52,072 nucleotides of DNA. Source: Clostridiales bacterium (GTDB lineage: Bacteria; Bacillota; Clostridia; Oscillospirales; Oscillospiraceae). The stretch's first letter is position 1, and every line of letters begins with the position of its first letter. This document shows, piece by piece, positions 7,283-15,689 of this stretch. Under the pieces are notes generated by a model. That model did not search any database, was not told the origin of the DNA, and was given only the letters and a program-made list of their open reading frames with translations. Position numbers and translations under genes: made by a program. Location: assembly GCA_902362775.1 (NCBI GenBank), contig CABIXV010000010.1, positions 1 to 52,072 of the forward strand. The letters run 5' to 3'.

Positions 7283-10129
7283 TTACTTTGCTATGTTCTC
7301 GCAGAAATTCATGAAGATTTGTGCTACCTCGGCACGGGTGGCCCCGGCGGTAGGCGCCAGGGTGTTGTTCCCCTTGCCGGACAGCAGACCGGCGTTCACC
7401 GCCCAGTCCATGGCCTTCACGGCATAGCTGGAGATGGAGGAGGCGTCCAGATAGCCCTCTGTCCCCTTGCCGCTCTGGCTGGTCTTGTACCCCTCGTTCT
7501 GGGCGTAGCGGTACAGGATGGCCGCCAGCTGCTCCCGTGTAATGGGATCGTTGGGGCCGAAGGTGTCGCCGTAGCCGGACACGATGCCCTCACCGGCCGC
7601 CCAGGAAATGGCGTCGGCGTACCAGGCGCCCTCCGCCACGTCAGCGAAGTCAGCGCTGCCGGCCGCGGGCTTGCCCTCCAGGCTGTACAGCATCTGGGCC
7701 ACCATAGCACGGGTCAGGGTGCTGCCGGGGGCAAACTCCCGGTCGGACACACCGGACATCAGGCCGTTGTCCAGGGCATAATCCACCGCCTCATGGTACC
7801 AGGCGTCCTCGTCCACATCCCGGAAGCCGGCGGCGGGGCAGGTATCCTGGTGATCGATCTCCACGAAGGAGGCCTCAATGGTCACCTTGGACCGGGGCAT
7901 CTTGAAGGTATACTTGCCATCGCCCTTGTCGGTCAGCTCGATCTCGTCGCCGTTCTTGTCGGTGACGGTCAGCTCGTCCAGCTCATAGCCCTCGTCGGGC
8001 TTGACGGTGATGTTCACCGTCCGGCCGCTGGAGGCGCTCTTGGGGGACACGGTCACAGTTCCGTTTTCGATGTTCTTGTCCACACTGATGGAGTAGCTGC
8101 TGGAACCACCGCCACCGCCGCCACTGGTGCCGCTATTATCAGCGATAACATTTCTGGGATTATTGCCGATATAGCGGTACAGCGGGAAGTCCTTGGTATC
8201 AGGATCGTAGTCAATCAGACGATATTGATACAACGTGCCGTTGTAGCTAGAGCTGTCGCCAACGTCTGGCTCCATCAGCATACCAATAATATTTCCGGAT
8301 TCCTGATCCATCGGAACCACAAGAGCACCATCGGAGAAGGTGATCCTTTCAGATTCTCTTAGGTCAGCTATACAACTCTTAGCTCCGTCATCCTTAATGT
8401 AGTAATATTGCTGCACATCAATGGCAGAACCGGCTGGGACCGTGTAGTATTCGGCGTTGTGATGGTCCAAAATATAAGTTAGCTCTTCGACCCAAGGCTC
8501 GCTAGCATCGACAACATAGGCTGTGGGACGGGTTCTAGAACGAACAATCGTATCCTGGAGATCGATTTTGTCGCGGCCAATCTCTTCGATATTACCGTAA
8601 ATGTCCGCCACATATTCGGGCAACGCAGTAGGACTGGTGGCCTTACCGGAAGCACTCTGCTTTAGAACCAAGACATCGTCCTCATTATATGTCTTACCCT
8701 TCTCTACAACGTCTGCACGGGCATTGTTCACCGTGTCCATAATGGTCTTGCCATTGGCAGCAGTAGTTTCAAAAACAGACTTGGTTGCCACAACCTGACC
8801 ATACACACGGCGCGGCATCGCAAACAAAGCGCCATCTGCGCCATGGCTCTCAATCAGGACAGAAATTGCATTACCAAGGCCGTAGTAAGCGCGGCCAATG
8901 GGGTTGTTGCTGGTAATCCCATAGTGGTATGCACGGAATCCGGTATCCAAAAGATCCTTGTGCATCTTATCTACGACCAAATTAACCGTAAGGTCAGTGA
9001 CCGCAGGATCATCATTCAGACTGGTTGCGCCAGTGATCTGGAAATCGTTCAGAAGATACCGCTCAGGATCGTTTTCATAGTTGCCCATTTCAGAGAAGAA
9101 GAACTCGTGATTGTCGATAACTACATGAGGCATGAACTTATAGTAGGTTTCATGCAGAAGTGCAGTTTCCTCAGAAGTGACAACCATGTGGTCACGGTTC
9201 ATATCGACCTCGTTATAATCTCCACGCCAGAAGAGGAAGCCACCTTCCACATTCACACGCGGGATCATTACAATGTCAATCTTATCCAAAATATTTTCGC
9301 CGTATTCTCCGCACAGTTCCTGAATCATGACAAGAGCACTCTCACCAGCAGCCGGCTCATAGGGATGGATCTGCGCCTGCTGCCATACGATGGGCAGTCC
9401 GCCTTCCTTCAGAATCTTAGCGGCATCCTCCATTGTTGCACTAGCGGGAATGTCCTTCTTGGTGAACACCAGAACGGGATACTCGTAGTTCAGGTTAGAA
9501 GTCTTTCCAGCACTGTACATGTGCATGTATTCACTCTTGGCTGCGTATTCCTGGATGAAATCCATCATCTCAGACTGTGTGGTCGCCTGGTACATTGCCC
9601 TGCCTTCCTGGAACGCAGGAGTCGTAAAGGGCTCATATCCCTTCAGGTCATCGGTGCCGAGCAGATGCTCCATCTCGTCGGTGCCCTCAATGGGGACAAG
9701 ATGCTGGACACCTTGATCGAAGCCAGCCGGAGCCTTCTCTCCATTTTCACCGATAGGATTGTTGTTGCCGGTTTCGAATCCAGTTCCCGCACTGGGGCCA
9801 GTCTTGACCGGGATAGTTTTGGTTCCAGCATTCAGATCGTTGTCGTTGACGATAAAGAGTTTAATGATGTTATAATACTCACTGGGCTCGTTGCCGCGCA
9901 CAAAGTAACAATAGCCGCCAGTTGCGTCAACAATGTACTTACCATCTTCGTTAGGCAGGATTTCCTTTAATTTGGGGTACTTGGCATTGCTGGGGTTCGT
10001 CAGAGCTTCAGGAACATCTTCAACAGTCTCAGCGGAGTTCTTCTGCGTCCACTGGGGGATCCCCTGATAAACATTCAGCTTGACTTCATCCTCCGGCACG
10101 TCAGCAGGGTACTCAAACACCAGTTCCAC
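7283..10129 (-). CDS. downstream half of a disrupted surface protein: M14 carboxypeptidase, repeat domain and three SLH domains
   Basis: This 948-residue frame continues the protein encoded upstream, from which it is separated by a frameshift near 10180. In order it holds a beta-rich spacer (1-110), an M14 zinc-carboxypeptidase domain (about 185-520; His255 and Glu258 in IHPYEP, third ligand His341 in DNHEF, Arg in DMNRD, catalytic Glu in LIESHG), a Ser/Gly linker, a bacterial repeat domain (SVDKNIENGTVTVSP, KPDEGYELDELTVTD, MPRSKVTIEASF) and three SLH repeats to the end (FRDVDEDAWYHEAVDYA, FADVAEGAWYADAISWA, DASSISSYAVKAMDWA). The SLH repeats would anchor it to secondary cell-wall polymer. 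The first possible codon is GTG at 10129 with no ribosome site, so alone it is probably not translated. The repeat and SLH part looks richer in GC than the rest, which could mean a recruited module. Confidence 0.85.
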   Translation of the reverse strand: MELVFEYPADVPEDEVKLNVYQGIPQWTQKNSAETVEDVPEALTNPSNAKYPKLKEILPNEDGKYIVDATGGYCYFVRGNEPSEYYNIIKLFIVNDNDLNAGTKTIPVKTGPSAGTGFETGNNNPIGENGEKAPAGFDQGVQHLVPIEGTDEMEHLLGTDDLKGYEPFTTPAFQEGRAMYQATTQSEMMDFIQEYAAKSEYMHMYSAGKTSNLNYEYPVLVFTKKDIPASATMEDAAKILKEGGLPIVWQQAQIHPYEPAAGESALVMIQELCGEYGENILDKIDIVMIPRVNVEGGFLFWRGDYNEVDMNRDHMVVTSEETALLHETYYKFMPHVVIDNHEFFFSEMGNYENDPERYLLNDFQITGATSLNDDPAVTDLTVNLVVDKMHKDLLDTGFRAYHYGITSNNPIGRAYYGLGNAISVLIESHGADGALFAMPRRVYGQVVATKSVFETTAANGKTIMDTVNNARADVVEKGKTYNEDDVLVLKQSASGKATSPTALPEYVADIYGNIEEIGRDKIDLQDTIVRSRTRPTAYVVDASEPWVEELTYILDHHNAEYYTVPAGSAIDVQQYYYIKDDGAKSCIADLRESERITFSDGALVVPMDQESGNIIGMLMEPDVGDSSSYNGTLYQYRLIDYDPDTKDFPLYRYIGNNPRNVIADNSGTSGGGGGGSSSYSISVDKNIENGTVTVSPKSASSGRTVNITVKPDEGYELDELTVTDKNGDEIELTDKGDGKYTFKMPRSKVTIEASFVEIDHQDTCPAAGFRDVDEDAWYHEAVDYALDNGLMSGVSDREFAPGSTLTRAMVAQMLYSLEGKPAAGSADFADVAEGAWYADAISWAAGEGIVSGYGDTFGPNDPITREQLAAILYRYAQNEGYKTSQSGKGTEGYLDASSISSYAVKAMDWAVNAGLLSGKGNNTLAPTAGATRAEVAQIFMNFCENIAK

Positions 10130-13100
10130 GCTGGCAGCTTCCAGGGACTCTCTGGGATTATCACCGGTATAGCGGTACAGCGGTACAGCGGGAAGTTTTT
10201 GGTTCCCTCATCGTAGTCTACAACACCGTACTGATAAAGAGTGCCGTCATATCCGGCAGAGTCGCCCACATCGGGTTCCACCAGCATGGCGATGACATCC
10301 CCGGCGACCTGATCCATTGGGAACACATAAGCGCCGTTGGGGAATGTAATCTCAGCTGGGTCTCGCAATTCTGCAATACAGCTATTCGTGCCATCGGCCT
10401 GCACAAAGTAATACTGCTGAAGCTCGACACTGCTATTACCAGCCAGTCTGTAATACTCCGCACCCTGATTATCCATGATATAGAGGATTTTGTCGATATT
10501 TTCTACATCGGCAGGAATGACATAAGCGGTGGGACGAACGCGGGTGCGAGTTCCGGTGTCATTCAGGCTAAGAGCCGCAGGGTTCTCTTGCTCCGGGGTC
10601 CCATCCATATAGTACCGGGTAGTGTTACTAGTATAATCGGTCTTTGTGTCACCGGATTTTGTCTGCTTCAAATAGAGCAAATCACCTTCGTCATAGGTCT
10701 TGCCTTTGGCGACGGTTTCCGCCCTGGCCTCTGCGACGGCCGCCTTCAACTCGTCGGCGTGGTCAGCAGCGCCCTTAATGTAAGACATAATCGCAGTTTC
10801 CTGGGAGAATACGCGGCGCTCGAAGTTGGTGCGCCCGGCTCCGATACCACGGGTCTCAACCAGGAAGGACGCACAGTCGTACAGGCCGAAGTATGCGCGA
10901 CCGATGGGATTGTTGACCGTGGTACCGTAGTGGTCAACGCGTAGGCCGGCATTTTGCAGGTTCCGGAAAGTGTCGGCGCACATCTCCAGCGCAATCTCAG
11001 TAACCTCGGGATCGTTGTTCAAACTGGTGGCGGGCGTGGTCTGGATATCATCGCCGTTTGACATTCTGGGCTTTCCAGAATCTTTATCTGTCGTAGCGCC
11101 GTAGAAGGTGAACTCGTGGCCGTCGATGACCACCTCAGCCATAAAGAGACGATAGGCAGTGTGCAACTGAGCCAACTCGTCAGCCTTCAAGGACATATGA
11201 TCGCGGTTCATGTCGAAACCGTCATAAGTCGCACGGCTGAACAGATAGGAACCGTCTGGATTGATGCGAGGCACCACTACCAGATTGATCTTATCCAACA
11301 GAGCCTTAGCTTCAGGATCATTGATGAAGTTATCTACAACGACCAGAGCACCCTCGCCAGAAGCGGGCTCGTTGGGATGGATTTGAGTCTGATACCACAC
11401 GGTCAGCTTGCCGTTTCCACGGACCAGCTCGGCAGCTTCTTCCAGGGTGGCATCTTCTGGGATTTCGGTATTGGAGAAGATAGCCAGAGGAATATCGAAG
11501 TGGTAGTTGGGAGTTTCGCCTGCGGAATAGAGGTGCATGTAATCGCAATTCTTATCCCGGTCCTGCATAAAGGCCACCATCTCGTTCTGAGTGGTGAACT
11601 CGTGATCAGCATCTGTTCCGTCAAAGGCGGGGGTTTGATATCCCTGGTCCTCGATGGTAAAGTGCTCCAGAATTTCATCGGGCCAGATGCACAACATAGC
11701 GTCACGGGAGTCCATCTGGTAGGAGTCAGGCGCATGAGAGGGCTTCACAGTGGGCTGGTAGCCGTCGCCAAACTCATCGTCATTGCTGCCCAAGGGGCCG
11801 CCGACCACCTCAATAGTCATGCCGGCATCAATCTGCTCCTGAGTAATATTGACGATCTTCAAGATGTTGTAGTAACCGTCGCCGGAGAAATGATAACTGT
11901 ATACGCCTGGGTCAGTAATGGTATACATGTCATCCACATCCGCAGAAATCTCGGTCAACTTTCCCCCTTCAATCATGGCCTCCAAAGTGTTGCTGGAGGA
12001 AGTGGGAAATCCCTTATACAATTCCAGCGAAGTGGCAAACTGATTTACGTCGTCAGGATAAGTAAAGACAACTTTACCCTTATCGTCATCAGCCGCATCG
12101 TGCTCAACTGCGTGCTCAACCAGAGCCCGCAGAGGGGCGTTGGACAAATCCTGGTCCACGTCAGTGTCTCTGGTATCCTCCAGAGCGTCACGCTCAGGAT
12201 GCCATTGAAGCGCCAGAGCGAATGTAGCCTCTTGGTACTCCACGGCCTCGATGATGCCGTCGGAGGACTTTGCCACTACGGTCAGTCCCTCGGCCAGATT
12301 TTCAGGATCGATGGACTGGTGGTGGGCAGTGGCAATCAGCTCGATCTCATCAGAACCGATAATGTCATACAGCCACTCGGAATCCGTCGCAATACCTATG
12401 CCATCGCCCTCTGTGCCGGCGTCCAGTTCATGATAACCCTTACCGCCGCTGTGGACCAGCCCGTCAATCTGTACGCGCAGGTGACCAGCTTCACAATCTT
12501 CACCGAATTCGGTGTAAGTTCCAGTCCCTTTGTCGTAGGTGCTGCCAAGTTTTTCTCCGTCCTCGTCATACTTGGTGTAGCCAGTGTCCTGTACCGAGTT
12601 AGCCAGGATTTCGGGGATTCCTTCAAGGCCGAACTCTTCACAGACGGTTTCAAGCTGGGCCATTTCCTCCTCAGAGGGGCCGGAAAGAACACCAGTGACG
12701 CGGGCAGGAGAGATCTCTCCTTTGAGCACCTGCTGACCCAGATAATAAGGTACGTCCTGGATCAGTTTGCCGCCGAGGGCGACGTTGAAACCCTGCTCAC
12801 CCCGGCAGACGGCCAGCAAAGGCACGTCTAGTTCAACAGCCTTACGCATCAGGTAAATATCTGAGGTATCACGGGCGTCGTTCCAGCCGGAAGACCCGTG
12901 GGGAGTTTGTATTTCATGATAGAGGTCAGGATTCCAGTCCTCTCCGCCAGTAAAGAAAATACCGTCAATAGAGGAAAGGACATCTGCGGCCTCTTCTTCC
13001 GTTTTCACCTGTGGCAGAAAAACGGAAGTGGCGCCGTTGCGCTCAAACGCCTCAGCGAAGCCCCTGTAATCACTTCCAATGGAATCTTTCTTCCAGGAAA

Positions 13101-13464
13101 TTCCGACAATGGGGCGTTCGGTAATGGATTGTACCACGATCTCTGTAACTGAACCGTCTGTAATGGTTAGATCTGCGGTAATTGCATCGCCGAGGTCATC
13201 AGGCGTGCCGAGGGCGGTTTTCAATTCGCCAATGGAGCTAATGCCCTCTCCTGACACATGAGTTGCCTCTGTCATTGCGGAGGAATAAACTACGTTGTAC
13301 TCTAGCTCATTATCTGCATTGATCGTGTAAAGAATGGCATCTTCCACTTTCGAGCCCTGTGCGGCGGGCTGTGCAGAAACGCTCACCGTCAGCAGCCCCA
13401 TAAGCATGGCGAGCACCAAGAGCATACTGATCATCCGGGATGCGCGTTTGCTGGGAACGTTCAT
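10075..13464 (-). CDS. secreted C26 glutamine-amidotransferase-like plus M14 carboxypeptidase protein, truncated by frameshift
   Basis: A 1129-residue frame starting at ATG behind AAAAGGAGGT. Residues 1-31 are a signal peptide (ISMLLVLAMLMGLL, cut near VSA). Residues about 115-430 are a class-I glutamine amidotransferase/peptidase C26 domain: oxyanion strand FFTGGEDWNP, nucleophile Cys220 in LLAVCRGEQGFN, His422 and Glu424 in WHPER; about 80 extra residues are inserted before HHQSID. Residues 465-560 are a beta domain, and about 625-960 an M14 domain (His696, Glu699, Arg753, His783, Glu870). The last 35 or so residues are out of frame. Deleting one copy of an 8-bp duplication restores KNFPLYRYTGDNPRESLEA and joins it to the downstream frame, giving about 2057 residues. 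The domain pair suggests cleavage of gamma-glutamyl or peptidoglycan-type peptides at the cell surface (inference). Confidence 0.85.
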   Translation of the reverse strand: MNVPSKRASRMISMLLVLAMLMGLLTVSVSAQPAAQGSKVEDAILYTINADNELEYNVVYSSAMTEATHVSGEGISSIGELKTALGTPDDLGDAITADLTITDGSVTEIVVQSITERPIVGISWKKDSIGSDYRGFAEAFERNGATSVFLPQVKTEEEAADVLSSIDGIFFTGGEDWNPDLYHEIQTPHGSSGWNDARDTSDIYLMRKAVELDVPLLAVCRGEQGFNVALGGKLIQDVPYYLGQQVLKGEISPARVTGVLSGPSEEEMAQLETVCEEFGLEGIPEILANSVQDTGYTKYDEDGEKLGSTYDKGTGTYTEFGEDCEAGHLRVQIDGLVHSGGKGYHELDAGTEGDGIGIATDSEWLYDIIGSDEIELIATAHHQSIDPENLAEGLTVVAKSSDGIIEAVEYQEATFALALQWHPERDALEDTRDTDVDQDLSNAPLRALVEHAVEHDAADDDKGKVVFTYPDDVNQFATSLELYKGFPTSSSNTLEAMIEGGKLTEISADVDDMYTITDPGVYSYHFSGDGYYNILKIVNITQEQIDAGMTIEVVGGPLGSNDDEFGDGYQPTVKPSHAPDSYQMDSRDAMLCIWPDEILEHFTIEDQGYQTPAFDGTDADHEFTTQNEMVAFMQDRDKNCDYMHLYSAGETPNYHFDIPLAIFSNTEIPEDATLEEAAELVRGNGKLTVWYQTQIHPNEPASGEGALVVVDNFINDPEAKALLDKINLVVVPRINPDGSYLFSRATYDGFDMNRDHMSLKADELAQLHTAYRLFMAEVVIDGHEFTFYGATTDKDSGKPRMSNGDDIQTTPATSLNNDPEVTEIALEMCADTFRNLQNAGLRVDHYGTTVNNPIGRAYFGLYDCASFLVETRGIGAGRTNFERRVFSQETAIMSYIKGAADHADELKAAVAEARAETVAKGKTYDEGDLLYLKQTKSGDTKTDYTSNTTRYYMDGTPEQENPAALSLNDTGTRTRVRPTAYVIPADVENIDKILYIMDNQGAEYYRLAGNSSVELQQYYFVQADGTNSCIAELRDPAEITFPNGAYVFPMDQVAGDVIAMLVEPDVGDSAGYDGTLYQYGVVDYDEGTKNFPLYRCTAIPVIIPESPWKLPAWNWCLSTLLTCRRMKSS
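10173..10188 (-). repeat. 8-bp tandem duplication causing the frameshift
   Basis: CGGTACAG occurs twice in a row (10173-10180 and 10181-10188). The matching place in the downstream M14 unit (around 8170-8190) has one copy. Removing one copy makes the two long frames one continuous gene. Confidence 0.9.
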
Positions 13465-13496
13465 TTTTTGACCTCCTTTTATGAATGTACTGTGCG

Positions 13497-13584
13497 TCAG
13501 GACGCCGAAGCAGAAATTGCAGTATAGGACAACTCCCCATTTACCTCCTTACTTATTTTAATACATCTGCTATCGGCGTCCTGA
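13497..13584 (-). promoter_or_regulatory. leader of the surface-protein gene with a long-range inverted repeat and a small upstream frame
   Basis: TCAGGACGCCGA (13497-13508) and TCGGCGTCCTGA (13573-13584) are exact 12-base complements bracketing the leader of the minus-strand gene. Between them lies AAGGAGGT followed by an ATG at 13540 that opens a 76-codon frame (13540-13310) overlapping the start of the surface-protein gene in another frame. The real gene has its own AAGGAGGT before 13464. Either a leader peptide or a chance frame is possible. Confidence 0.4.
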
Positions 13585-13712
13585 AAAAGTGTACTTTTCC
13601 AAATTTTGGACAGCACATCTTTCCAACGTCAAATATAGCATTAACGCCTAAAAAAAGCAACAATTTAATTTTGTTTTTAATGAAATCTCTAAATTTATAA
13701 AAGTACACTTTT
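13585..13712. promoter_or_regulatory. pair of operator-like 14-mers upstream of the surface-protein gene
   Basis: AAAAGTGTACTTTT (13585-13598) and its exact reverse complement AAAAGTACACTTTT (13699-13712) flank a 100-base AT-rich segment. Each is itself nearly palindromic (AAAAGT/ACTTTT arms). They sit 120-250 bases upstream of the surface-protein start, as a repressor looping pair would; the regulator is not identifiable. Confidence 0.45.
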
Positions 13713-14287
13713 AAAAATATTGAAGCGACAGATAGCATAGACTAATAGATACGGTTCCTTGCCGCCTTGAATGTCGCTTATGCTGTAATACAGGATCAAA
13801 TTTGACCAGAGCATAAAGATATGGGTGCTGAATAGTACCTGTTTTCTTTTGCCGGAATGACTATATAAGGGCCGTACTGTCTGTACGGCCCTCTTTCCTG
13901 TTTCACCGCGGATGGTACGTCCCTTCACAGGGTTGATTTTTCCTTGTTTATCTGGGACTTTGTGGCCTCCTCCATCATGTTTTTCTCCCAAAGATTTCAG
14001 GCATTTATGCAAGAAACCGCACTCCTGACAGGTAATATTGTGCTGAACAGGAGTGCGGCAAATTTAAATATTCAATTATGCGGTACAGGACTGCGGCGCC
14101 GGTCAACATGGCCGGATAGAACGTTATGGCGGTCCTGTTTATTGGTTTTCCCCCCGATATACTTCCCTTAGCACAATGCTTTTTTCTGAGTCAGGAGCCA
14201 AAAATCAGAACGATCCTGATTTTTACCCGACCGGAAAATCATTTTTTATTTGCGCCAATTGGATCTATTCAACCATAGATTACAGGA
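13713..14287. other. intergenic region with two hairpins, no gene recognised
   Basis: About 570 bases without a convincing gene. AGGGCCGTAC (13868-13877) pairs with GTACGGCCCT (13883-13892), and CCGCACTCCTG (14017-14027) pairs with CAGGAGTGCGG (14048-14058). The second lies on the terminator side of the nagB-like gene but 230 bases away. A 105-codon minus-strand frame (14012-13695) has no ribosome site or family resemblance. Confidence 0.4.
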
Positions 14288-14968
14288 TTACAGTTTGGAA
14301 GCGGCTGGCTTATCCAACAGGATGGTGACGTCTGCATGAAGTTGCAGCAGTGAGGCAGGGACCATGGTTGTGATCTTGTTGCCGCACATATCAGCCACTG
14401 CCTGAGCCTTGCTCTCACCATTGGCCAGTAAGACAATTCGCTCGGACTGAAGAATAGTTCCAACACCCATCGCAATATACATACCAGATTCCCTGCTTTC
14501 TGGATGGCAACGAGGTTCCAGAGTCTGGTTGGGGCGATTCATACCAATGTGGGCGTCGCTACCGATACCAAGCACCTGCATATCCAGCCGTCCGTCTGGA
14601 AGAGATGTAAGGATCTCCTCATACCTAGCACTCTCAGCTTTTAAATCAATTGCCTGACTGTCAGGAAGGATCAGATGGTCATCCCTGCCGTCCACATGAT
14701 CCAAAAGATGCCGGTGAAAATAGCTTCGACAGGTCTGCTCGTCCATTCGGGGGAGGCCGCTTTTTTCCTCCAGATTATATAGCCACGCTTCGTTAAAGGA
14801 TACACTGCCTTCCCGATACAACTTTACCAGTTCAGCAAACATCCCGATGGGAGTGCTCCCAGCGGTAAGGCCAAGTCGGCTATTTGGTTTAATCAACAGC
14901 TGAGCAGTGATTAAATCAGCGGCGGCACGGCTCATTTGTTCGTAAGTGTCGTAGACTCGGATTTTCAT
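14288..14968 (-). CDS. NagB/SugP-isomerase-like protein with altered active site
   Basis: About 226 residues (ATG at 14968; an in-frame ATG at 14980 would add four), slightly shorter than NagB (about 240-266). It shows the family phosphate-binding loop LGLTAGSTPIG, NLEEKSGLP where NagB has NLDEYVGLP, GIGSDAHIGMNRPNQ where NagB has GIGxDGHIxFNEPG, and the late MGVGTIL and LLQLHADVTIL segments. So the aspartate of NLDE is Glu, and the glutamate of FNEP, which assists ring-opening by the catalytic histidine in NagB, is Arg; about ten residues after it are missing. It belongs to the glucosamine-6-phosphate deaminase/6-phosphogluconolactonase fold but probably acts on a different phosphosugar. It stands beside a TetR gene and opposite a PTS operon whose product it may process. 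Confidence 0.8.
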   Translation of the reverse strand: MKIRVYDTYEQMSRAAADLITAQLLIKPNSRLGLTAGSTPIGMFAELVKLYREGSVSFNEAWLYNLEEKSGLPRMDEQTCRSYFHRHLLDHVDGRDDHLILPDSQAIDLKAESARYEEILTSLPDGRLDMQVLGIGSDAHIGMNRPNQTLEPRCHPESRESGMYIAMGVGTILQSERIVLLANGESKAQAVADMCGNKITTMVPASLLQLHADVTILLDKPAASKL

Positions 14969-15009
14969 ATCAACATACAACTCCTATGTTTTTTGTCTTG
15001 AGTACCAGT

Positions 15010-15039
15010 ATTATATATGAAGATTTATTCACCTGGCAA
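15010..15039 (-). promoter_or_regulatory. promoter of the nagB-like gene
   Basis: On the minus strand TTGCCA (15039-15034) and TATAAT (15015-15010) are 18 bases apart. The start codon follows about 42 bases later behind TAGGAG. Confidence 0.7.
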
Positions 15040-15052
15040 CAAGATTAGATAT

Positions 15053-15064
15053 AACTGTAACAAA
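15053..15064. promoter_or_regulatory. candidate TetR-type operator upstream of the nagB-like gene
   Basis: AACTGTAACAAA here recurs exactly, inverted, at 15690-15701 in the promoter of the tetR-type gene. It lies 14 bases upstream of the -35 box of the nagB-like gene. Shared 12-mers at both ends of a regulator gene suggest a common binding site; binding is inferred. Confidence 0.45.
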
Positions 15065-15084
15065 TACAGCCTAAATGTTACGGC

Positions 15085-15120
15085 AAAAAAGGCAGTTTCA
15101 TTGTTGAAACTGCCTTTTTT
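15085..15120. terminator. bidirectional-looking terminator after the TetR gene
   Basis: GGCAGTTTCA (15091-15100) and TGAAACTGCC (15105-15114) form a perfect 10-bp stem with a 4-base loop, flanked by A6 and T6. It ends the minus-strand TetR transcript 13 bases after its stop. Confidence 0.92.
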
Positions 15121-15132
15121 AGTTGCTTATAT

Positions 15133-15672
15133 TTATGGCGCAATGCAGTTGAACTTTGTAATGATCCGATAGACAATGATGGTCATCTCTTCAATGCTCT
15201 CCTGCATTCCTTTTTGCAGCCAGTCTGTAAGAATCTTCATAAACAGGCCTACTAGGGCAGATATTTCATAGGAGTTTTCAAAGCCGTATGCAGAAACCAT
15301 TAAATACAGGTTGGAACTAATCTGTTTTTCCAATGCATCGGAAAACCGTGTCATCATATTGTGCTTTTGGATGCAGTTAATCAGCTCACGATGTGTCTGG
15401 AAAAAAGTAAAGTAGCTACGAATAAGGGATGGAAGATAGAATTTTTTCTCTCCAATTTCGACCAACCCAAATTCAGACATTTCCAAATAATCGAACAACA
15501 CATCAGACAAATCAGTATAGTTTCGGTAGAATGTGACTCGGGCTACACCAGCTGTCTGGGTAAGCTGCGATATCGTAATTTCCGACAAATCCCGGCTTTT
15601 CAACAGCTTGAGCAAGGCTAACTGCATCCACTTGCGGGCCAGCAGATTTTGTGGGTTATTTGATGTTTTCAT
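15133..15672 (-). CDS. TetR/AcrR family transcriptional regulator
   Basis: A 179-residue regulator. The N-terminal TetR helix-turn-helix is at about 10-55 (WMQLALLKLLKSRDLSEITISQLTQTAGVARVTFYRNYTDLSDVL), with the typical VSRxTFYRHF-like recognition helix written VARVTFYRNY. The C-terminal part (about 75-175) is all-helical, like the TetR_C ligand domain of the DhaS/SczA-like subgroup. The ATG at 15672 is preferred over GTG at 15684 because GGGTGGA, 7 bases upstream, overlaps the latter. It lies between the nagB-like gene (same strand) and the divergent PTS operon, and an operator-like 12-mer sits in its own promoter. It probably controls both neighbours. Confidence 0.88.
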   Translation of the reverse strand: MKTSNNPQNLLARKWMQLALLKLLKSRDLSEITISQLTQTAGVARVTFYRNYTDLSDVLFDYLEMSEFGLVEIGEKKFYLPSLIRSYFTFFQTHRELINCIQKHNMMTRFSDALEKQISSNLYLMVSAYGFENSYEISALVGLFMKILTDWLQKGMQESIEEMTIIVYRIITKFNCIAP

Positions 15673-15689
15673 GATACAATCCACCCATG

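Noticed and set aside
7256..8362. Plus-strand frame of 368 codons
   Set aside because: Antisense to the repeat and SLH part of the surface protein, without family resemblance.
11116..12831. Plus-strand frame of 571 codons
   Set aside because: Antisense to the C26/M14 gene; only an open shadow frame of a biased gene.
13695..14012. 105-codon minus-strand frame between the surface protein and the nagB-like gene
   Set aside because: Lysine/glycine-rich text without ribosome site or recognisable motif, and it runs through a terminator-like hairpin.
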